Shown piece by piece: positions 56,152-64,000 of a DNA stretch of 64,000 bases. Numbering within the stretch: position 1 is the stretch's first letter; each line of letters opens with the position of its first letter. The notes beneath the pieces were generated by a model. It had not been told where the DNA came from and did not search any database. It saw only the letters and a program-made list of their open reading frames with translations. Made by a program: the position numbers and the translations under genes. This DNA is from Lathyrus oleraceus (lineage: Eukaryota; Streptophyta; Magnoliopsida; Fabales; Fabaceae): assembly GCF_024323335.1 (NCBI RefSeq), contig NC_066583.1, positions 19,328,665 through 19,392,664 on the forward strand, written 5' to 3'.

Positions 56152-58580
56152 TGTCACACCCCGATTTTGACCCTGAACCACTAATTTAATACATCCATCA
56201 CAGCTATTGCATATTTACCTAGCATAACATGCATTCCATACCGTATAATGCTTAGAGTATCAGTCAAAATAAATTGTTGGAACTACAGCCAAACCGGTTG
56301 AATTAATTGACAGAGGTCCGTCAAATCAGTGGACGAAAAATTTCCAAATTGAGCTTGCAAATATCAATTTTATTAATCTACGTTTCGCGTAGTTTAATCT
56401 GGTAGGCTCGATTTATTTTTCGGCTAAGTTTTCGGTCACCTTTTGACCCGCCTGAGTCTTTTAACCGGTCAAAATTAGAAGAAACGCTGTATTTTTTCAA
56501 TAAGTATATTTTGTGCTGATCATTCTAGTGCGTCCGATTTAATTTTTCAAGCAAATTTTTGCCCGACTTTTATTTATTTTTAGTCATTTTAATTTTATTC
56601 TTCTTCCAAAATATTCAGATTAAATAAATAGAATTTTCCATGCTCTTATTATAATTTTATCATGATTATTTGAAAAGTTGTGAATTTTATTTGAATTAAT
56701 TGATTTAATCCCATTTAAATCAATTAAATCATCTAGAAGGGGCAACTTTGCCATTTTAAAATTGTTTGTGCTTCTTTGAGTTAATCTGGGTCGTCGATTC
56801 AAATTTAATCAAACGATCATATGCATTATCCTTATTTTCTCTTATTAACCAATTATAAACCAACATTTCATTTTATTTAATTAATTAATAAAATCAGAAA
56901 AATAAAATATCTCCTTGGTCCAATTACTGAGTTCCATGTGGCACTCTTATCTCATTTTGTATTTGGCTAAAATAAAGAGTTATTCCTCAATGCACACACC
57001 ACACACGTCACCACGTTCCACTCCCAACGACTATTTGATGACAACTCATAGATAGTACTCCCTCTCTCCAAGAAGACAGTTGGCGAGGTAAAAACAAAAA
57101 GAAAAGAAAACAAAAAAGACTCACTCACGAATCATCTACACACCAACTCACTCACTCTCTTTTTTCGGAAAAAATAAAAAAGAAAAAGAAAAGGAATGAA
57201 GGAAAACTCTCGTCTCTCTCTAGCTGACGGTGACCCCTGCTTTCCACATAATACTCACGAAAAGCTCAATCTCGCTTTCTAAAAAAAAGGAGACAAAACA
57301 AAATATAAAAACGGAGAAAGCGCCGCGGGTTCCTCTTCTTCTTCTCCGCCACGCCTTACACCTCTTGAACCTTATATCTCTTCCCTTTTTCGATTTTCCA
57401 GAAATTACCGCTAATCCACGACATCCACCACCCACGAAAAACCCGCCACTGCGGGAACCACCCTAACCACCATCGTAAAACGTTCGTGTCGCTCCGACAA
57501 ACCCACCGTCTCCCTTCATCATCCAAACATACATCGCTTCACTATTCATTGTCACCCTCACTCAACAACCCTATTCATCCTCCCGAGGACTCACCGTCGG
57601 TTCTGCTTTTGGTTTCCCGATGAACTCCGTAACACTCTTCCGAACAACACAATCCGGCGAAGAGAAGTGATCCATCCCTGTTTATGCGGCAGCAAATAAC
57701 TGAGTTTCAACAACAAGTTTTGGCCCATTCTCCTTCTTGATTGTTATAGACTTACAACAACAATAGTATTTTTGATTTGGTAATTTTTTTTTCTTAGTTT
57801 TGCATTTTTTATTTTCGTTTTTGTTTGGTTATAGATTCACTTGCTTTGTCTGTTGTGTGCGATGTTGGATTTTTAATTTGTGCGTGTTTACGGCGGCATC
57901 ATTATGTTCGACGCATGAAGGGACGCGTTTGGATGATGTTTTGTTGAATCTCGGCCGCTTAAATGTTGTTGTTAGGTGTTTTGACTTTGTAAAATTTAGT
58001 TCTGCTATTTTTCTTTAATGTAGATTTGAGTCTTGGTTGTTTTAGCTTTGTCATGTCATTTGAGAAAATGGATGGAAAAGCTAAAGGAGTGAATAAATGA
58101 ATTTGGATTTTGATGGCTTTAAGGTTCCTCTGCTTCATAATCTGGACGTGTGATAGTTAATGACTTTCTTTTCTTTTTGGTTGTTCTATTTATTTCATTT
58201 TTAAAAAAAACTAATAAAAAGAAAAAAGTTTTTATTTATTGTTCATTTATCCTGATTAAGTATATATTTTTTTCCATCATATTGCCTTATATTAGGCTTG
58301 GAGCTTTTGTCATGTGAAATGGACCTATTAACTTTTCTAATTGCATCTTTCATACATTGAATTTAATTTGTTTAATTTTTTAAAATAAATATATGTAATT
58401 ACTTCCTTTTATTTATTTATGTTGTGATAAATCGAATTTTTAGTCTGTGGATTCGGTAATTTCATACCGTTATGACACTAAAGATACAATACATCAATAT
58501 GATATTTCACCGTGTTTCGATCTTTACATACGACATTCTAACTCCGTTGTCGCTATGTACAAACCGGTTTATGAGCACAC
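56152..58580 (+). mobile_element. Ogre-type LTR, plus orientation, start only
   Basis: It begins TGTCACACCCCGATTTTGACCC-like (first 20 bases tgtcacaccccgattttgac), the typical Ogre LTR start. The first 450 bases align with the reverse complement of 61722-61300 (shared attaatct.cg.ttc.cgt, aaacgctgtattttt and gcccgac). The middle, 57000-57700, is pyrimidine-rich with short frames of no family. No U5 block or end was found before 58580, where another LTR begins, so it is interrupted or truncated. Confidence 0.7.
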
Positions 58581-60127
58581 TGTAACACGGTGGGAGAACT
58601 GACTTTAGTTAAATGTTGCGGATAGCAAGAGTCGCCATCGACTTTTATTTTATCCAAAAGGAAAGGACATAAAAGAACAGGAAAGACCTTAAAAAGATTT
58701 TGAGTTCGGGGGGTAGGTTATACAAAGGGAAGGTATTAGCACCCTTTATATCCATGGTTATCCATGGGCTCTTAGTTACTTAGCTCACTTTGTTTGTTTG
58801 CAAGAGTGTAGTGTGTGATTAGAAAATTTTCTTTAAGTACTTTGTAATGACCCTCGTATGGGTGTATACAAAGCCTAGTTTAGAAATTGTGAGGTGTAAA
58901 AGTAATTTTGAAAAGTGTGAGCAAGTAACTATGAGATACCTACCCTAGATTAAGTCTTTCGTGTTCTCGTATATTCTTTCAATGGTAAGACTGTCCCTAT
59001 TATTAAGGAATAGGTAGTCATTACCTTGGATGTGTTTAAGGGACGGGCGTAGGGTCATCGTATGGTCAATGAAGGCAACATAAGGGGTGTCTTTAGCAAC
59101 TCGTAGGGACTATCATCATATTTACCGAAGGGACAAGATCATTATATCGTAGGCAACCTCGTAGGGACTTGATCTTTTAAGTTTATAGGGACTTGATGAT
59201 TTTTCTGTTTGAAGGGACTTTGCTTAAGACACCCCTTTTTTCGAGGGACTTGACCATTTAAAGAAGGCAACCAAGAGGAATACCCTAGGAAGTACAGATG
59301 GCGATCAAAGATCGACTTACGTGTGTGAGTGTTATTTTTCAGATATTTGTCTTGAATTTAATTTTCTAAGTTCAATTATTTACAGTTAGTTTTTTGCACT
59401 CCCTAAATTACTAACCACGCAATAAATATTTACAAAAATAAAAGCAAGAAAAATAAATTCCTAAACTATTACATGGCTATGGGACAGATACATAATAATC
59501 AGGCGAGAAAGAATAAATTTACGACCTATACATTTGTTCCTAATATTATAAATAAAACAAAATTAAAATAAGGAAAATAATGAAGCAAAAATAGAATAGA
59601 TAAAAGCAAATAATAATAAAATAATAAATAAACAATGGTAATAAAGCAATAATAAAATAACAATAATAATAAAGTGATAATAAAAAGGTTAGAATTTTAA
59701 AAGAAATTATTTTAGGTTAAACAAGTTAGATTTTTTTAGAAGTTATTAGAAAAATATGAGTTTAAAATAAATTAGTAATAATAAAAGAATTTAAAATACA
59801 TTAATGTACAAATTATAAAATAAAAGAGTTATATGAAAAATATTAAGTTAGTTATTTACAAAATAAATAAAGATTATAGAAAATATCGAATTATTAGATT
59901 AATAGATTTATTATTATTATTCAATTAGAAAAATGGTCAATTAGATTTTATTTACAAAATATATAAGGATTTATTATTATAAGTAAGTAATAAAAAAAAG
60001 TTATTAAAATAGTTAGTATTTATTATTTATTTACAAAAATATAAAGGTTATAGAAAAATATAAATAATTAATTTAGTAGGTTTTCACGCCCTACATTACT
60101 AAACCACACAGTTAATATAGGATCAAT

Positions 60128-60205
60128 GGCAGAAAAATAAATGGCAGAAAAATAAATGGCAGAAAAATAAAATGGCAGAAAATAAATGGCAGAAAATAAA
60201 ATCCT
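60128..60205. repeat. Short tandem repeat, ~15-bp unit
   Basis: atggcagaaaaataa is repeated about five times with small length changes. Confidence 0.85.
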
Positions 60206-61114
60206 AATTATTACAACGCTTTGGTGCAGTTACATAATAAAGATGGCGAAAAGTAAAACTGAAAATATTACAAGTTAAAACTTAAAATATTACAAGGGCG
60301 AAGCAGTTACAGTGTATGAATAACATAAATATGAGCGAAAATAGGAAATAATAATAAGGTTTGTTAAGGTTTAAGAAAAGGTTTATGGTTGAGAGGAAAT
60401 AACACGGTTAAAGTTTTAGGTTTGAAATTTAGAGTTTGTGGCGAAATTGTCAGGGTTTAGGAAAAATCAGGGTAGTTAGTTATAAAAAATAATGTGCAGA
60501 TCTAAACATATGTATATAAAAAAACAAAAAAATATGAATTAAAAAAAAGAAAAAAGACCATCAGGTAATCATCACGTGGTAGAGTAGTAATTGATTCATA
60601 TTACTTACAAAAAAAATTGATTGTAAATTATTAGTAAAAACTATCATTAGTAAATTATAAGAAAAATAAAAAATATATTAGCAGATAATCTAAAAACGAT
60701 AAAAATAAATAAACGAAGAACGATATAGAAAAACAAACCATCAGATGATCATCATGTGGTTTTGGAAAAATATAAAGTAGAAAACATTTTTACAGGAAAC
60801 ATTGAGACCTTATAATCCTCGGTGAGAGAATTTAATTAAATAATTTTTACAAGAAAAAATAAAAAGAAACCGCCATCAGAAATCATCATATGGCCAAAAG
60901 ATTAAATTAAAAGATGTAGAAAGAATAAAAATGCAAAAATAAAATTTGGAACCCTTGAGCAAAAATTTGAGACTATGTGTGACTCGTATGAAACCCTGTG
61001 TAAAACTCTGTGTAATTCCCCCTTCCAATTGTGAGAAAAAGGAGTCCTATTTATAGGACAAATTAGGTCAATGATAATGGGCCTAAGTTTATTTTGAAAC
61101 CCAATATTAAATTA

Positions 61115-61283
61115 AAAACTGAATAAAGTTAAATAATTAAAATAGTTAAAATTAAAATAAAAACTAATTAACCTATTTATTTATTCTCGACCCAATAAAA
61201 ACTGAATAAAGTTAAATAATTAAAATAGTTAAAATTAAAATAAAAACTAATTAACCTATTTATTTATTCTAGACCCAACTCAA
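61115..61283. repeat. 83-bp tandem duplication
   Basis: aaaaactgaataaagttaaa begins near 61115 and again near 61198. The units are nearly identical, including the end tttattct.gaccca. Confidence 0.9.
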
Positions 61284-61722
61284 AAAAAAAAAAGTCGGGC
61301 ATCAAAATGCTCGAAAAAATAAAATGAACACGTCAAAATAATCAGCGCGAAATAAATGACTCGGAAAAATACAGCGTTTGGTCGGATTTTGAAATAAAAA
61401 TTATGACCGTTTAAACCGCTCAGACTGATCAACATATGACCAAAAATAGTCGTAAAAATATTTTTAGCATGTCAAATTAAACCACGTGAACCGCAGATTA
61501 ATGTTACCGACATTTGCAAACTTAAACTTGACATTTTTTCGTTGACTAATTTTAGGCACAGTTAAAAAGTTAATTTGACCAGTCTGTTTGTAAATTCCGA
61601 GAAATTATTCCGGCTAATATTAAGACAGAAAAAAAATGTTATGCTATGAAGATGATGCAAATGAATGTGAAACAAAAAATTGGTTAGAGTTAAAAATAGA
61701 GGGCAAATTTTGGGGTGCAACA

Positions 61723-61735
61723 GCTGCCCCTGTTC
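61723..61735 (-). promoter_or_regulatory. Polypurine tract of the second Ogre-type element
   Basis: In the sense direction gaacaggggcagc directly precedes the TG of the 3' LTR. Confidence 0.7.
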
Positions 61736-62192
61736 AATTTTCTGAAACCTGAGGAGTTAGATTGGCCTGTGTGCCATTCGTGACTTGGAAGGTTGAAGGG
61801 GATTGAACACAAAAGCCCAAAAATTTGCACTCGCCGGTGCGTAAAGTAACACTGATGACTGGTTGTATATGCTTGAGTGGGCTTGAAGATGCCACTTGGA
61901 AGAACTGGAGATGGGCTTGTAGATGCCATCCATAATATCAGGAGGTGATAATATCTTGATGTTGATACTGGATATCAGTACTAGGTCTTCGTATAGGCCG
62001 TCTCTGAATCGTATCTAAGAACATACTTTTAATTTAAGTGTCAGAACCAAATCTTCGTGGCGATTTCTTTCTGAATTAAGTATCAGCACTAGACCTTCGT
62101 ATAGATCGTCTCTGAACTGTTTTGAATTGTTGAATAGACCAGTAGAAATAAATCTTCGTGATGATTATCTCTTCTGGAAATATCCTGGATTA

Positions 62193-62500
62193 GGGAATAG
62201 ATCTTCGTATAGACCGTTTGCCTAATATCCAAGAACAAAAGAGTGTCAGGATGAAATCTCCTGAAAATATCCTGGACTAGGGAATAGATCTTCGTATAGA
62301 CCGTTTACCTACTATCCAAGAACAAAAGAATATCAGGATGAAATCTCCTGAAAATATCATGGACTAGGGAATAGATCTTCGTATAGACCGTTTGCCTACT
62401 ATCCGAGGACAAAAGAGTATCAGGATTAACTCTCCTGAAAACATCCTGGACTAGGGAATAGATCTTCGTATAGACCGTTTGCCTACTATCCAAGGACACC
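62193..62500. repeat. Four tandem 87-bp units
   Basis: gggaatagatcttcgtatag starts at 62193, 62280, 62367 and 62454, exactly 87 bases apart. Related, more diverged copies of the core cttcgtatag occur near 61988, 62095 and 62530. Because 87 is a multiple of three, one minus-strand frame stays open across units (62305-62499). Confidence 0.9.
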
Positions 62501-63481
62501 TTGAGTAATGATTAAGTATCAGCACTAGATCTTCGTATAGATCGTTTCTGACCTGTCGTGAATTGTTGATAGTATTTTATCTGTATATAACCATCCTGCA
62601 AGGAAAAGGTTAGTTTATGCAATATGTATGCATGCATGGCATGGTGCATCTAAGTAAATGTATTATGCACTTATGGATATGCCATGGTATGATGTAAATG
62701 ATGTATGTATGAATCATGCGGCCTGAAGCGTCCGGATATCTTTGTATAACAACTGCTGGCTAGGGAAAATAAATCCCGATTCGTTGCTGAGGAATATGAG
62801 GAACTCGTTCCCGTCTTGTTTGATAGTATAGCATTTGTCACTTCCCGTATTCGTTCGTCGTACTTCTATTGAAGGAATAAGTTCCTGAGTATCCCGACTG
62901 AGGATAAAAGAGATGGACATAAATTCAAGGGGAGACGTAATTCGAAGCATCTATAAAGATAGATTTGCTCTACTGGGGATTTGTAGTGGGGATGAACCGG
63001 CGAAGCTTCGTTGAACTACTACCCTCGTTCGTCCTTAGTAAATACTATTACTGCATTTTATGCATTTCTGGTAAACATCAATCGTATTCAAAAGCATACA
63101 TACATTCAAACACAACCAATGGACGTTTTCGCTTATGTAAACAGAGTAAAAGTAAATCTGGATTCAAAGATGAAATTTTATTTATATCACAAAGTGACCT
63201 ATACATAGGCAAGTTTGTACAAGGAGACAAAAATCCTAGTAAGAGGAATTCGTCGTAAATTTTTTATAAAACAAAGAAAACAACTATGTGAAAAATGATC
63301 CTATTGAGTTTCAATTCTACTATTGCCATTATCTTCAAATATCTCATCTTCTGCTGTTGAGACAGAAACGATTGGATTGATCTTTATCTGTTTGAACTTG
63401 ATTTAGGTAGCACCATCAGTTGAAGTTACATGAGTGATCCAAACGAGACATAGGCATACGCTTTAATCCCTAACTTTTGCC

Positions 63482-63653
63482 TGGATTGCCCTTTCAGGTT
63501 TTCAATCCACCGGGATACCCTTTTTTGCCCAAGCCGCCTTGTCATGTTTTCGACTTGCCGGGTGTACATTTTTTTTTATATATCCCTAATTTTTGCCCGA
63601 ACCCTTTTGGTTCGCCGGGATGCCCTTATTTTTGCCTAGGCCAGTCAACCTAG
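63482..63653. repeat. Four covarying hairpin units next to the pol stop
   Basis: Stems on the plus strand: tggattg (63482) with caatcca (63503); caag-cg (63530) with cg-cttg (63551); cgaacc (63598) with ggttcg (63609); ctagg (63636) with cctag (63649). Each has ttttgcc before it and cggg after it. They match the array at 37474-37625 in position and layout. Confidence 0.75.
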
Positions 63654-63664
63654 CGGGTCTCTTT

Positions 63665-64000
63665 TTATGCGTAGTATTTTTTAACTATGTCTGCGTTTAC
63701 AGGCTGTGGAAAGTCTTCACCATCCATAGTAGTAAGCATCATGGCACCTCCTGAGAATACTCTTTTGACCACAAATGGTCCTTCATATGTAGGAGTCCAC
63801 TTGCCCCTAGGATCACCCTGTGGTAGTATGATACGCTTGATTACCAAGTCACCAGCCTGCTATACCTTTGGCTTAACCTTCTTATTGAAAGCTTTGATCA
63901 TCCGTTTCTGGTACATCTGACCATGACAAACAGCTGCCAACCTCTTCTCATCAATCAAATTTATCTGGTCGAGTCGAGTCTGAATCCACTCATCTTCATC
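63665..64000 (-). pseudogene. Integrase C-terminal end of the second Ogre-type element
   Basis: The frame ends LTTMDGEDFPQPVNADIVKKYYA with the stop at 63665. Upstream it reads INLIDEKRLAAVCHGQMYQK and KPKV, then a TAG at 63860-63862 before QAGDLVIKRI. These are the last roughly 110 residues of Ogre pol, the integrase tail. The catalytic core lies beyond the window. The in-frame TAG suggests the copy is dead. Confidence 0.85.

Larger units (their letters stand above)
58581..61722 (-). repeat. 3' LTR of the second Ogre-type element
   Basis: In the sense direction it starts TGTTGCACCCCAAAATTTGC at 61722 and ends CACCGTGTTACA at 58581. It has a U5 block at 58625-58770, repeats of gggacttgat at 59165-59230, a very AT-rich middle (59450-60900), a run of about five ggcagaaaaataaat units (60128-60200), and an 83-bp direct duplication (61115-61283). 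A TATA box lies at 61047-61058. Confidence 0.8.
61736..63664 (-). other. 3' untranslated region of the second Ogre-type element
   Basis: It holds the cttcgtataga repeat family at 61980-62570, including four 87-bp tandem units, then about 900 bases with no clear signal, and a four-unit hairpin array next to the pol stop (63482-63653). The short open frames in it follow from the repeats. Confidence 0.7.
58581..64000 (-). mobile_element. Second Ogre-type retrotransposon, 3' end (runs off the window)
   Basis: A 3' LTR at 58581-61722, polypurine tract, repeat-rich 3' UTR and the end of pol are present in minus orientation. It is related to but clearly different from the 22-kb element: the LTR is 3.1 kb, and the pol end is similar in protein (RGKWTPTYEGPFVVKR) but not closely in DNA. 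The 5' part lies beyond 64000. Confidence 0.85.

Noticed and set aside
57230..57466. Open frame with a Pro/His-rich end
   Set aside because: It is low-complexity, pyrimidine-rich LTR sequence with an overlapping open frame on the other strand; no coding support.
62305..62499. Protein-coding gene in the 87-bp array
   Set aside because: The frame is open only because the unit length is a multiple of three; the region is the 3' UTR of an Ogre-type element.
62193..62500. CRISPR-like array
   Set aside because: The units are contiguous tandem repeats with no unique spacers, in a plant retrotransposon UTR.

Overview
This is nuclear DNA from a plant, very probably a legume of the pea/vetch/Lathyrus group (Fabeae). 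It is AT-rich, almost all of it is nested transposable elements, and it carries Ogre/Tat-type Ty3-gypsy retrotransposons of up to 22 kb, which are typical of large Fabeae genomes. There are no bacterial-style operons, rRNA or tRNA genes. The genus assignment is an inference from the repeat families; no species-diagnostic sequence was seen.

The only convincing host gene is at 12783-15209 (+). It is a five-exon gene whose conceptual 325-residue product matches, from memory of the family, MULTIPLE CHLOROPLAST DIVISION SITE 1 (MCD1), a plastid inner-envelope protein that helps place the FtsZ ring.

Layout: 1-2460, degenerate Ty1/copia (SIRE-like) gag-protease-integrase start (+); 2490-5610, CACTA transposase 3' end with a 1.3-kb partial duplication and a foldback; 5607-8160, Ogre-type LTR remnant (-) full of internal repeats; 8560-11480, Athila-type remnant (+); 11480-12780, unassigned, with one unidentified 172-codon frame; 12783-15209, MCD1; 17009-21163, Ty1/copia element with both LTRs and a deleted RT core (+); 21462-29285, a long-inverted-repeat element split by a 7.4-kb internally deleted Athila element (21610-29030, perfect TSD ATACA); 29930-52254, a full-length 22.3-kb Ogre element (-) inserted in a small MITE; 52764-54145, a solo LTR with perfect TSD; 55560-56150, copia RNase H/3' LTR remnant (-); 56152-58580, Ogre-type LTR start (+); 58581-64000, the 3' end of another Ogre-type element (-) that runs off the window.

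The full Ogre element reads, in its own sense, 5' LTR, primer-binding site, ORF1, gag, protease, a 267-nt intron whose removal keeps frame, reverse transcriptase, RNase H, a second (Tat-type) RNase H, integrase, a 2.8-kb 3' UTR and the 3' LTR. Frameshifts and stops inactivate it. The most interesting signal is not a gene. The 3' UTRs of both Ogre-type elements are built of serial short hairpins whose stems differ from repeat to repeat but stay complementary, while the flanks or loops stay conserved. The LTR ends carry another such hairpin and an internal copy of the primer-binding motif.
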